64,000 nucleotides of DNA from Ophiodon elongatus (GCA_016806645.1 JACSYO010001694.1:2961501-3025500); one strand, 5' to 3'; counted from the first letter of the stretch, positions 31,684-45,200 are shown. Notes: a model not told the origin generated them from the sequence alone. A program made the numbers and translations.

Positions 31684-31955
31684 TCTTTTGGTGGAGACTG
31701 GTGCCAAGCAGTTTTATTACGGGTCTCTCACAAAGGGATCACTCGTGCTTTTGTTTTGATTCCCCCCCCCCCACCCCCCCTCCCCACTCCTCCCCCTTCT
31801 GTTTGAGCACTTTGAACCTTCTCATGTCTGTCAGAGGAGTGTGTAGCTGTACATAGCAACTTCCTGTAACAAGTGCTCCTTGTTCAGTCTGAATATTTTG
31901 TTTTGTCGGATTTACTTTAAAAGAGCATTACATTGTTGTAGAATTTAAAAGGAAA

Positions 31956-31961
31956 AATAAA
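31956..31961 (+). terminator. mtmr3: poly(A) signal AATAAA, probable distal end of mtmr3
   Basis: A canonical hexamer is followed by GTGTTGTCTG, a good downstream GU-rich element, at 31977-31986. It lies just before the cit 3' end on the opposite strand. AATAAA at 31328-31333 is a possible proximal signal. Confidence 0.6.
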
Positions 31962-32084
31962 CTAGATAAACCTACTGTGTTGTCTGCTAGCAGCACCTGA
32001 TATCTGCTCTCACTGATTTAAAGCCGACACGTGACGGAATATCTGCAGCTGAAAACACAAACACGCACACAAAAGGAGAAAGAC

Positions 32085-33243
32085 ACTTCAATCGTGTTTA
32101 ATGCATGTACTAGTATACATCTCTAAAAATCAAGAAAATCTTAAGTTACAGTCTTAACATCAACGTCTACTTATTGAATGCAAATTCCAAGTGAATACAT
32201 AACAGAAAAGAACAACCGAGAGAATCAAGATCGAAAAGCGACAGGCGCTGCTCTAAGTTAGTCATGCTCACTGTTGTGACGAATGGACGTGGTCTCACGG
32301 GCTCTAAAGAAACGATACTAGGAAGTGACGACCCCAGACGGTTACTAGACTTCAAATCACTGCACAGAAACGGGACATCTGTACCATAATCAGTAGCAGC
32401 AGCAGCAGTGGACTCCGAGCAAGCTGAGGCAACGTCAGCCGGCCAGACTGCAGGACGTCCGGCATCAGAGGCAGCGCTGCATGTTTCTCGGTCTTAGGTT
32501 TGCTCAAAACAACACAAGGAACACTTGGAGCAAAAACATTGCTTAATAATTGTTTCACAAAGTATGGCCGGACGACGACTGTCAAAAGCAATTATATATT
32601 AAAAGGCTATTGAGTTAAGAGGACCAAACATCTGATCCAGTGAAAGAAGACTGGTCGTGTAACAAGAACGAGCTTTTAAACTCCTGTTCAAATCCAATCT
32701 CATGTGCAAAGTCTTGCCTCCTCAGACCTCATTATTAACATGAACTTCAGATTCTAATGAAATATTGATATATTTCGTGACCAACGACGTTAATCTCCCT
32801 GCAACATCTTTAGAAACTCATTTTTAAAAAAAATAGACATGGCTTTCACCAGCCGACTATTCCCTTTTTATCTATAAAAACTCAGACAGCAATATTTACA
32901 ACTTTGAGTACATATCATAAAGTAGATTATCTTGATCTGTAGATCAGCGTAGGCTCCCTGCCACCAAATCTACTGTGGGAGTTCTCCCATGAAAGCACGT
33001 GTCAGAAAAAGAGAGAGAGAGAGGGGATTGTCGCAGGAGACGTCTCCCAGTGCAGGTTTATGTGTTACTGGACGAGGAGCTGAGACTGCACTATGTACAG
33101 GCAATGGGGCTGACATTCAGCCTGAGTGATGTGTGTGTGTGTGTGTGTGTGTTCGTGTGTGTGCGTGTGCTTGCACTCGGGTGGATTAAGAGTTTGCCAT
33201 AGTTTCTCTTCAACCTCCAGTCAAGAGCAGCGTGGAACTGGAT
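32085..33243 (-). other. cit: cit 3' untranslated region
   Basis: Minus-strand sequence after the cit stop codon, ending near a variant ATTAAA signal (plus-strand TTTAAT at 32098-32103). It contains a CA/GT microsatellite (33128-33168). The end is inferred and could be further left, inside the opposing mtmr3 3'UTR. Confidence 0.5.
32098..32103 (-). terminator. cit: ATTAAA poly(A) signal, probable end of cit
   Basis: The commonest variant hexamer on the minus strand, about 1.14 kb after the stop. The following minus-strand sequence includes GTGTTTTC and TGTGTGCGTG, fitting a downstream GU-rich element. I see no AATAAA on the minus strand nearer the stop codon. Confidence 0.45.
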
Positions 33244-33267
33244 TCACACCGATGACTGATCCCACAC
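33244..33267 (-). CDS. cit: cit terminal coding exon: VWDQSSV and stop
   Basis: On the minus strand, TTTTTGTCCCCGTTGTCGTCTTGCAG is followed by GTG TGG GAT CAG TCA TCG GTG TGA. This exactly supplies the VWDQSSV end of mammalian citron in phase 0 after VNK. The last four residues are the type I PDZ ligand known to bind PSD-95. The exon has only eight coding codons and lies 2128 bp from the previous exon. Confidence 0.92.
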   Translation of the reverse strand: MWDQSSV

Positions 33268-36200
33268 CTGCAAGACGACAACGGGGACAAAAAGGTTCAA
33301 CTTTCAGTTCTGACACTTTCAAATTACGACGTCAGTGTGAACGTACTGTGTGAATATCTAAAAATGACTGAAATAAAAATACAGTTGTAAAAAAGTTTGC
33401 ATATTCATATTACATCCTCTAATAAATTCATAGTTATAAGTTTTAATTATATTTAATTATATTGTTTTTATATTTAATTATATTTTAATTATATTTTTTC
33501 ACATCAGAGCAGTTTTTACCTAAATAAAAATTCCCCCCATTTGGGATTAGCTTTTAAAAAAATTCTAGCACAGGTAAAAAGATAAGGCTATTGTTACTAC
33601 TGTAGTTTTTACTCAACAGGAGTAATTAATGCATTTGATGGGGACTGTTGTCATAGTATAATATGCCATAAAAAATAATGAAGTGATGATATTATGGACA
33701 AACATATTTTTAAGGCAGTCATTTTAGTTTATAAGACCTCATGAAATAGTCAGTATAAGAAGTCATAAAAAGTTCCCGTGGCTCCTGTGTTTAATTAGTC
33801 ACTGGTGTGAGTTCTAAAGGGTGCCAAATCTAAAGAAGAGGCAGGCAAAATAAAAAGTGAGCTTTAATATAAAAAAAAGCTGATACAAAAAACCAACAGG
33901 TTTCAGTTCGTCTGCCAAAATGTTGGAAAAGACAGACGGGAATAAAAACCAGGATGCAGGAGACGGGTAACTTCAAAATGAAACAGGAAATAAATAAATG
34001 TCATAATATATAGTTCGCCATAAAATAAGTCATTGGTAAAAAGTATTTCATACAAGTACCATAAAAAGTTGTTGTATAGTATGTCATAAAAAGGTTATAC
34101 CATAGTGGGTCAAAAGAATGTCAGAAAAAAGCCATAGTATAGATTGTCATTAAAAAAGTTATGTAATAGTATGCAATAAAATGGCATAATAACATCATAG
34201 TATATAAAAAGTAACAGTATAGTAAGCCATGAAAAAGGTCATAGGATAGTGGGCCACAAAAAAGGTACATATAGAATGTCATAAATTGTCATGAAAAATT
34301 TAAAGTATGTAATACAAAAACAAATCATAGTATGGCATGCTATAAAATAGTCATCAAAAGGTTATAGTATAGTTTGACAAAAAATGTAATTAAAAAGTCA
34401 GTGTGGCGGAAAAAGTAAAAAAAAATAAATAAAAGGCATGGTGAAAAGAAATCATAGTATAGTATGTTGAAAAACTCAAGGAAAGTCATAGTGAATTATG
34501 TCGAAAAAAAACAAGTCATAGTACGGTATGGCAAAAAAGCCATAGTTTAAAAAAAAAAAAAAAAAAAAGGTAACGTATGTCAAAAAGTTATAGTATAGCA
34601 TGTCAAAAAAGTCACAAAAAATGCATAGTATAATATTTCAAAGAAAGTAATGAAAAAGTAATTGGATAGTATGTCATGAATATTTTTAGAAAAATTATCT
34701 TATAAAGTATAGTATGCAATAAAAAATGAATAGCATAGTCATAAAAAAGTCACATTATAGTATGTCACATAAAAAATAAGTAATATTCTATTATGCCATA
34801 AAAGGTTATATGTCATAAAAGTTGTATGCCATAAAAACATCATCAAAGTCATAGTATAGTAAGTCCTTAAAAGAAACAGTGATAAAAAAAAAAGTCAGAG
34901 TATAGCACGTCATAAAAGTAATCAAAGAGTATTTCATAAATAAAAGTCATAGAAGGGTAGGTCACAGAAATACCATTAAAAAAAGTTATTTGGTAGGCCT
35001 TCAAAAAGTCATAGTATAATATGTAATTAAAAAGTAATAATATTGTGTCCAATAAAGAAATCATTATAAGTCATAAAAAAGTATGCCTTTAAAAAAGTCA
35101 TAATATCATCTCTCATATAAAAGTAAGTCAAAAAAGTAATGAAAAGTCATGGTATTGTATTGCATAACTACGCATATAAGCACATGCAAATGTATAGTAA
35201 TGGACCCGTTCTGTGTTGTGAGTTACAGCACATTGGTATTTGTTGTTTCATCTCTTTTGTACTTAATGAACACTTCATAGTTGAGAGACACAGGAAGCAA
35301 GGGACGAAAGAGGGACATGACCGCAGCCAGAATAAAACCAAGGATATTCAGTTATATGCTGTATGCATCTCATCCCCCGGACACCCCTACGTTACCTTGT
35401 TCACAGGGGCGAGCTGCGTTCGGACAGATCCAGCATGAAGTCGGCCGCTGTCTCCGAATCTCCCGGGTGACCTCTCCCTGCGACTGTCGAGCACCCTGCC
35501 GGGTGACTTCTCCCTGTCCAGCGGTCGGGCGGGAGACTTGTCCCGCCTGAACTCGGTGCGGCCCTCCCGGTACCGATGTGGCGTGCTGGGCTCCCGATGC
35601 AGGCCGTCGTGGCTGCCGGGGCCCGAGGTCAAGCGCTTGGTGATGTGCTCAGTGTAGGTGGGTGGGCCTCGCTTACTGGGACTACTGTAGAGACGGAGCA
35701 AAGAGCAGCATCTCACAACAGTGTTTGACAATGTTATTTGATATTTTCACAGCAGATGGCACTGTTGGCCTATCCAATAAAAACAATCGTGTTTTCTACT
35801 TGTGAATTTGAACTGCAATGTGTTTTGAGGTAACATGTTTTTGTTCGTGTTTTGTAGGTGTTCAAGTGTTTTTAATCCACCTACACACATTCAATTATGT
35901 GTTTTTTTCTCTCTTTTGTTGTGTTTAACTTTTGCACAAACTAAGGAAGGGAGCTGACCCTCTGCTGGAGCCGGTCCTCTGCAGCTCTCCAGTTTCTCTG
36001 ATCAGACTTCCCTTACAGCAGATGACCCGCAGTTTGTTCTGGTAGGAGGAGGCCAGGTAAATGGCCCCGGAGGAGATGGCTGGGCCAAGGTAGCGAGGGT
36101 TGGGGATGTCCAGGTGAGCCAACACTGTAGGACTGGAAGCATAGACAGCGATGTGAGAAATACAGCTAACACCCAACATATTAAGGTTTTCAGATTTAGT

Positions 36201-39200
36201 CAGAGGAAGCCAGTCTCTCTCACCCGAGAGAAGCATGTCCCTGAACCTCAATGACGTCCAGAGAGTTGAAGTAGGTGACAAACAAGTAGGGCTCTCTGTA
36301 GGCTGCACCAGGGGAAACAACGTCAACATTTGATGCCATATTGCTGATTGCTGCATTGATGCATCAAAAAGCAGTAGAAGTTACAAAGTGTATTTACCAA
36401 AGGACAGAGGCAGACGACTCCACTTAATGTCCTCAGTGCGGCTTCTTCGTCCGTACGTGTCCACAAACACTCCAAACTCTGCCACATACATAAAGCTTAC
36501 TATACACTCCTCTGTGTGCCGCTTAATGCGTCAAAACTCAAGACAGGTCATGGTAAGTCTTGTGAGTAGGCAGTAGTGTCACTGACAGTGGAAATTAAAA
36601 GATGTACTAAAGATAAGGGTCAACCTCCTTTACGTGGTACAATTTTTATGACTTGCATTTGTGGTATAGCATACCAATTAACTTGTGAAATGGAAAAACA
36701 GAAGCAGAGTGTGGAGTAGTTGTGGATTCAAACACACCGTGAAAACACAGCAGGTATTCCTCCTTCTGCATACTGCTGGCCACCTGCATGATGGCGATGG
36801 GGAAACTGTGGGACGAGGCTGCAAACACTGCTGAGGCCAGAGACACGTCGTTCTTGTCCAGGAACTCTGCAGTGGACAAATCAGAGACTTTTTTTTTTTT
36901 AAAAATGATATGTCTTATGAGGCTTATTGACGTATTCAGATGATTCATCCTGTGATTATCTGGTACCCAATTACATTACATGATTGCATTGTTTATGTTT
37001 TCAAGCAGGCGAATCATAAAAAGAGCCAACTTTTGCACACCAGTAGGTCAACAGGTAAGTAGGAGAGTGGGCGGGAAAACTCCTGCACACTGTCTGCTTC
37101 ACTTGCGTTCAGAGATATTTAGTGACAACCAAAATATCTCCGGAAGCGAGCGAAGCCGACAGTTTTTTTGCTCTATATAAGCAGGTACATCTTAAAATAC
37201 ATAGCTTGCACACAATCTGATCAAGGTCTTACACTACAGTCAGACCTCAATCGCAGACAAGAAAATAAAAAAGGGAAACGTCGTTAAAATACTACATGTA
37301 ACAGACATGTGTCACGCTCCTGCAAGAAATAACAGAAAAGGATGGCTGTGTGTTTGTTTTTTTTTAGCTGAAGGTTTTCCCATGTTTTGATTTTGTAACA
37401 CCAAAACCGCTGTTACGCTTATGTTGTGATATTGTACTTGTGGCCTCCTCACCCTCGAGCACAAACTGCTTCATCTCAATCTCGTAGAACTTGTTGGTGC
37501 CGATGATGATGCTGTAGCTGGTCAGATGGATGCAGCTGCAAGGCTCCAGAGTTTCAATCTCCTGTGAGATGAAGAATGGAGACATGAGTCACACCGAACA
37601 CTTTGGGCTATTTAGAAAGATTCATGATGGCAGAAGGCCTCCACAATCTATTAACATAGGAATAAATTAATATTATCCTGACACGTTTTAATCTGGAAGA
37701 AAATGCTAATTATCTGCTGCTCCTCTATGCTCCCCAGTTCAATATTCTGTGAACACATATTAATGCTCCTCCTTGGGTTGGGTACGATCTACAAAACTAC
37801 CCAGAATGTTTTATTGCTGGATGCCATACTAAAAATATAAAAAAAAACCTGTGTTCTCTGTTGGTGAGATTTTACCCTATTTTTGACGATATTTTCAGCA
37901 ACAAGGTTAATGTGGCCTTTGGACCACAAATTAAGTAAATGTAGATTTTGCGGTTATGAATGCATAATAAGTTAATTATGAGTTAGTTATGATGGTTGAA
38001 TTTGACCTGTGAAAGCAAATAAAAGCACAATAAGAGGGTTAAGTAAACTTTTCAAATGGTTTTATGTTATGAGGGACTCATTTTCCCAGGGCCCAATGTT
38101 TAACTCTATGCTATGTTACCTTTACGAGGTCCTACAACAGCCATTATCATATTAAGACAATACAGACCTGTGGAAAATCTTTTTCAGGTTCTAAATATGT
38201 GCTGTATGGAGATGGGGAACATAGGACCCTGGGAGAGACTAAATGTAGAACTGGGGAACCCACAGTAGGACCCAGGGGACATAATACCCTTTCTCATGTT
38301 CCCATGATGTGCCTTAGAAATCGGGGGAACATACGCTGGGAATGACTTCTGTTTTTGAGTAAAATTCAGCTTTCACTGACATTTACTCTGTAAATGTCAG
38401 TTATTTCAGTTTCTAAATCTCAAAACTCAGGTATCAACATGCGTGCTGTTTTTTTTTTTTTTTTTACCTGATTACAGCCTTCTTTTTATTGTGTGGGTTG
38501 CTGTTTCAGTATTGTGTTTTCTGCCACTCTATGTTAGGATGTGGTGTATTGTGAACAAATGGTACTAACGGGTCATACTCGCCTTACGAATGCAGTATTT
38601 GTTGAGATTGTCGTTGTAGCGCAGAATGGTTATCTTGTTGGGCATAGCAGCACATATACAAGGTCCGTTGTCTATCTGGAAAAAGAACGCAGACGTCACT
38701 TTCCAAACTCCGCCAAACGAAAAAGAAAGCGCTTTAAAGTCCGGAAGCTTCATCTCAAGTTTCAAAGAGGAGAGGAAGACCTACTCTCCCTGCAGCAAAC
38801 AGATGGCAGCCCTTCACCGTCTCAAAGATGTAGGGAGCCAGTTCAGACTGGCTGGGCAGGTGCGACTGGGCCAGAGACTGCTTCACTCTCTTAATCTCCA
38901 CCAGACACAACGCCCTCTCGTCCCCTGCAGCGCGAACAGACAGACGTTACACTGTGGCTGATGTTATAACAGGACAAGACAATTCACATCTTAGTCACCG
39001 TGCTGTCCTGTGTGACGAGATGAGTCGCATCTACAAGTTCCAACGGAATTATTAGATGGCGGCGTTGATTCTCAAAGTTTTTAATGATGAATAATAATTG
39101 CAGAGCCTCAATTATGCCAGTTACTTTAAATGGCAGGGGATATTGGCTTTTTGATTCATGAACAACACTCACTCCCTGAATTTAATTAATTAAAATCTAC

Positions 39201-42200
39201 ACTCAGATCCTTCTGCTAAGTAGACAATTATCATCTATTGACAATAACAAAGCTGGACATCTCACCAACAATCATCAGAAGTTTCTCCTGCTCTTTGATG
39301 ATGTAGATCTGAAAGACTGATCCCAGGCCAGGGATGTGAGTTAGAGAGTTCTTGATGACATTCAGGGCATACAGACCCTCTTCAGAGCCCACCATAACTA
39401 TCTGCAGCACAGCAAGAAAACATCATTAGCATATGCATAATTATTTCGGTGAACATGGTGCAATTTCAAACAGGAGCAACATGTGGCAAACCTGGGCAGT
39501 GATCCTCGAGCATCTGCTCTGTGCTCCATGTCCCTTCATAAATTAATTCTACTTTTGAAAATAACTGCTACTGTGGATAAAATGTTTTTTTCTAAATTAT
39601 GATAAAATGTCTAAAAACAGGAGCTTCATTATTTAATCTAAAAATATGTTTACTATATGTGCGCACTAATCCCCAATAAATGTGATTCAATAAAATGTCA
39701 TCTATACCAGTACCTGATCTGTGAGGGGGAGGGTGCAGTTAATGTCCAGCCTATCATCTCCCTCCAGCTTTAGGAGAGAGTTTCCTAGCAGCTTCTGTAA
39801 GAGCAGAGAGGGGTGAGGGGTCAGCAGGGTCACGACCTCAAGACGACCTCAGGGGGATGCAGCAGAGGAGCAGAACAGAGGGGGCTGGAGGACTGTGTGC
39901 GGGTTAACAGTGTCAGAGGTGGGACCAAGTCACAAGTCAGTCTCCAGTTTTAAGTCCAAGCTTGGATTCTCACAAGTCCAGTCACTTGTGGGTGAAGTTA
40001 ATGCATTGTTAACCCTTAAACCACCTTTTAATTATGAACCTCTATCAGCTAAGATGTCCATTTACAGTAAAAGTACACTTTCAACATTTCTTTCCATTAC
40101 GTTTTGCAAAAGAAAAACTGTTACATATAAGACAAACACATTTAAACAAAAAAAAAAAGAATAAATTAATTAATAGGTTAAACAATTATCATATAAAAAG
40201 AACAAGAGCTCATAAATATATAGTGTTGTCTGAATTTCCTGTTTTGAAATTAGCCTCTTTAGTGAAAAGGGGTTGTTTGGGGTCTAACATACTTCTGCTA
40301 GAGAAGATTAATCAGGCTGAGCTAGAGGCACAATGAGTAGAGTTTGTCAGTTGCAGTTTGTAAACACAACATTCAAAGTTGACCCCTCCTTTCCGGCTCA
40401 CCGAAGGTTGAGGTGCTCGCCAGCGGGTGAAATCCAACCCCAGATTCACTCTCATTTTGGAACAAGCTTTGTCTGCTTGGTGCTTCGCCTTGCTATATTT
40501 GCGCTTTGTCTGGCATTTTCGTAGCTTCCTCTCGAATGTGTGCTTACAATATGGCACCTGGTCGCTACGTTTTTAATAAAGGTTGACATCAAAATGAGGC
40601 AAAGCACTCTCGACTGGCTAACCTCAATATATATATTTATATATTATGTTCATAATAGCAGCATGGGAAATTATTCAAGTCACATGTTAAAAGTTGACGA
40701 ATGACTTGAAAATATTAGTTTCAAGTCATTCTGATACATGCCAAAGTCAACTCTAAATCCTCCTAACTCAAGTCAAGTTAATTAAAAGACAAGTTTAAAT
40801 TCCCCAGTTTGTCACTTGTGTGACACAGATGAGTCAGTCAAGTGTCTTGAGTCCCAGTCTCTAAAGAGGGTGCAGAGGGGCAGCGGGGTAAAAACACAGA
40901 CGACTACACCAGCAGGTAAAAACCCGCTGTCTGATCCCTGGTCCTCGGGGCAGGACAGCTGAAGGGGATCAACCCAAAGATGATCAAACATCTTGGTGAG
41001 AAGTTGTGTACTGTGGTTATAAAACAGAACACCAAAGACTTGTTTCAGCTACATTGAAACTATTACATGGACGCAGAGTTTGCACAGGACATGACAGTGC
41101 AGCAGAGAATAGTGAGGAGTGAGGAGTGGTCACAGCAGGTGAGGTGAGAGCAGGGGGGGAGATGACCAACCAACACAATGACAGACACATGCACTACTGC
41201 GTGCCTCGTGAAGGATCTGCAGGTGTGTGTGTGTGTGTGTGTGTGTCAGTCAGTCAGTCAGTCATACGTCTGTATCTTTGTAACTTTTTACCTGGACCAG
41301 AGGAGACAGAACCATTTGTCTTTTGGACACAGCAGCCTATGTTTGCAATGAAACCCAATGGAATGGGTAGAATAGAGCAAATCAACAAAACATGCCCATA
41401 TACCGGACATACAATGTGGCATGATGAAAAAGCAACAAACAGCAGTGAGAAAGACAAAGAGAGAGAGAGGAGGGAAAGAAAAGAGAAGAGAAGAAGGGGA
41501 CAATTAACGACACATATAAGTGAACTGGGGGTTATTAGTTAAAACTATAAACCTAAAGCCTAGGTCTTTAAATTAATTTTCAACTCATGAATAGCCCCCA
41601 CACAGTTAAACAATGAGATTACGACCACAGCCATAGACAAGACAGTTATCTGCGACTGTGGTCATAAAGGTTTATGATTTGCATCAGCAGACATCAAGGA
41701 CACAGAGAGCCAATTGCCCCGGTCGCCCCTCGCCTGCTCCAGAGATACTCACTGCGTCGGCCTCGGCCTTCTCCCGTGAGGCTCGCCCTCCGGCCACCAC
41801 AGACTCCATGACAGCCACCCAGCGCTGTTTGTCTGGGAAACTGGGTGCCATGAAGTAAATTAACTGTCCAGGCCAGCAGGGGGCGTGACAACGGGACTCC
41901 AGCTTCAGGACGTAGGGAACTTCTGACACATAGGAAACATAAGTAAGGAATGCCTTCAGAATTTACACTCATACATATTTTCATGGTTTCTAGTCAATTA
42001 TAGTCAAACACTCTATAAATGATCCCTCGGGGTCTCCAGGCCAAACTTTGGGGAACAATACCTTCACTAGAATACATTTCTAAAGAAGTATAGAATATAA
42101 CAATAAAGTTTGTACAAACAATAGAAAAACTTTAAGCAAAACTGCCGAGGAGAATTCTGAAAGATGAAGGGGAGGAAATAGGATAAAGAGATATTTTTTA

Positions 42201-45200
42201 GCATGTAAATCAGTGTAAGGAGGGGGATTCCAACATACAGAGAACAGCACACTTTGTATATTGTACCTGACTTGGTGGTGTTGGGCAGTTCCGACGCCCC
42301 CACTGCTCCATGAACAACCACCTCTCCATCTGACAAACACAGGTCAAACTCTTCCAGTGGCTTCACTGAATCTGAATAATACAAACAGAAAAAGACCAAC
42401 ATGAAAACGGATCCACTCTGGTAGATCTATGAAATGCTGCTGTGTGTTGTTGTGTTACACAGGTAAAAGAAAGAAACCTTCTCTGGGCTCTATCTCGTAG
42501 ATGGACACTTTAGTCCCATCCAGTACCATGTATTTTCTCTCCCAGCCCTGGCCTCGCTTCCCATTCCTGCAAACACAAGAAGCAACTACATTACTACAAA
42601 GCATAGAGGATCAAATGGATCCAACTGTTTTTGTAGGGAACTAAACAAATGGCTTTGTTTAAACTGGTTTTAGTACCAGATGGGTGGACTTTGCCAGACA
42701 GAACATAAGTAAGAGTGCCTGAGAGGACTTGTGTTTATCAGCCCGCCTGATCAGTGTGAGGGGATGAGACAGACTCACAATGAGGGAGCACAAAAGAGAA
42801 ACTACTGTTTATCACACAAATGACAAGCTTTACAACATGAAGTGTATTAATAAGGTGTTTGCCACAAGTCCCCAGAACAGCTTCAATGCTCCTTTTATCT
42901 GAGTTTTCAGAGCATATGATCAACATTGTTCGAATTATTCGTTAATCACATTAAACTATTCAGTGACTCCTTATGTCCTGAATGGAATCATCTGCAAGAC
43001 TCTCCACCTATTTATTTAAGTCTATCTGAGTAAAACAGACACACCATCCTGCTAAGATGCATGTGAATGTCTGGATGTACCTCTGGCCCATGTGATGATA
43101 TAAACAACATGTAGTTGTCCATCAAATAAATCAGCTTTGTTTTGCCATGTGATGTGTGGGAACTGTAGCGAAATAGTGAAACTGAACGGCACAGAGCCGT
43201 GAGAGAAAAGCTCAAACAGTGACGTTATGGTCTCCAAAGCTAACCTGGGCTGTTTCATCCAGCCCTCCAGGTGCATGTGTCCGCTGGCCTCTTTGAGCTG
43301 TTGGCCCGGGGAGCTGCCTTTGTCCCGACACAGGCCCTCAGACAGATGCAGGGAGCAGTCGCTGGACATGCCACACGTGGCCGGGAGGCAGGGGGAGCAT
43401 TTGGGGTGGCATAATGCGTGACATTCTGAGGAGAAAAGAGAGAGAGAGAGCAGCCGCCAACATGTGAACGATGAAAATGTATTATTTAACAGCCGCGACA
43501 GCGATGCTGGTATCGTTTTCACCTTGTGAGTCTGTGTGTGAGTCATCAAGGCAAAATGTCGTCCTGGACCACCTACTGTAGCGAGAACTACCAGAGGCGG
43601 TTTTGAGTACTTTGCTAGATGTTTATATTTCTGTCTGTCTGAGGACAGATTATGTCGCTGCGTTAGAGCCACAACCGTGCAAAATGCAGTTACGAAACGT
43701 TGACATCAAAATGAAGGTCGAGTTAATTTGTGAAGATAATCTTGCTGAACAAACTGTATGAGTATCATAACTTGTGTTTGCCACAGAGCTTATTTTCTGC
43801 AATAATCCAAAATCCTTTTTTTGGGGGGGAACTAGTGCGATAGCAATTTTAGGTGTTGGTCTGCAAAAATACATCGTACCTGCAGCACTCTACGACTTTT
43901 CTATGACTTTTTATGAAATATGACTGTTTTATGATATACTATACCATGACATTTGTATGACCAATTACATATTGATGGCCGAAGAGCAAAACCTCCTATC
44001 TGAAAAATGCACTTTTTTGAGAATACAAAAAAAAACTTGTTTTCTTGCAGAATGCTATTTGTTAAGGATACCCAATACATAATACAAAATACAAAAAAGA
44101 AGAAAAAAAAAATCTGACATCCTATACTATGATTTCTTTATGACATACTATTCTATGACTTTTAATTATACACTATACTGTGATATTTTTATGGCATGTT
44201 TACCGGCTGTGACAGCCACGCAGGTATAGTTTTTACTTTGTAAGTCTGTGTATGAGTCGTCATGGCAAAATGTCGTCCTGGAGATACCTTCTGTGGCGGG
44301 AACTATCACTGAAGAAGTTTCAAGTACTTCAGGTACCCAGGTTTGTTTACATGTCTGTCTGTCCATATAAGAAACGTTCAATTTTCTGTATCATAATCTC
44401 CAATTATACAATATAAAATAAGTAACAAAAATAAATAATAGGCAGGTTAAAGTTTCAAAACGTTTTTTTGCATAAAATCTGTAACTCACCGAGACAGGTA
44501 GCAGCCTGGCGACCAAAGTGCACAGTATCCAGACACACCGTACACTTGGCAGCTCTCATGTTGAGTCCCACGGTGAAGCGGTGAGGGGTGTTGTGGTGCA
44601 CCACCCTCTCTCTGTCCCTTTCTCTGTCTCTCTGACTGTCCTTCAAACGACGGCTAAACTCTGAATACAGTCAGGGAACACAGTGAGGGCAGGCAGCTCC
44701 AGTATGTCTTGCTGTGTCAGGTACATTAACATCACTTCAAAACCTCAGTGCACCATGCCATACCCACTATGAAATCAGTCCAACAAAAGAAGGCTTCCAA
44801 AAGAACTTTAAGCTGTTTAGCAAAAATGCATAAGCAAGTAAACTCTGGAGACAAAAATGGTTGAAAAAGAATATTGATTTGATCAATCCCTTGTGCTTGA
44901 GCCCTCCCACTGTTGCATTTTAAAAGGCATTATCCAGTCAGTACCAAGTTTCCCACTGTGTGTTCAGTTCTGTTTGCACACTACAACATTTTCCGTAAGA
45001 GTCTCAAGTCTCAAACACAAATATTTACTTGTAGATAGTTATCTAAGATCTATGTTTTGGATTGAAAAATAAAGCAAACATTTTTCTTTCTTAATTTTAT
45101 TTATTTTCTATTATATACACTTATTAGTTTACTAAGAGTGTTGATGATAGCAACATGTTTCATATAATTGAAACAAGAAATGTAAAGTAGACATGAAAAA

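Larger units (their letters stand above)
26889..31985 (+). other. mtmr3: mtmr3 3' untranslated region (about 5.1 kb)
   Basis: Non-coding sequence from the stop codon to a canonical AATAAA at 31956-31961. It contains a CGTGTG-rich microsatellite (27178-27233), a (TTA)n tract (28616-28650), a CA run (29311-29330), an ATC run (30253-30272), a T tract (31478-31492) and a GT run (31644-31682). An internal AATAAA at 31328-31333 and others are possible earlier ends. The great length is in line with the multi-kilobase mammalian MTMR3 3'UTR. No exon of another gene is visible on either strand. Confidence 0.65.

Noticed and set aside
33640..35160. CRISPR-like array
   Set aside because: Units are diverged, AT-rich, without uniform spacers or cas genes, and sit in a vertebrate intron; it is a minisatellite.
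36063..36126. Acceptor at CTACAG|TGTTGG for the cit exon encoding LDIPNPRYL
   Set aside because: It gives a frame mismatch with the upstream exon. The acceptor eight bases earlier (CTTCCAG|TCCTACAG) restores frame and gives GPTVLAHLDIP.
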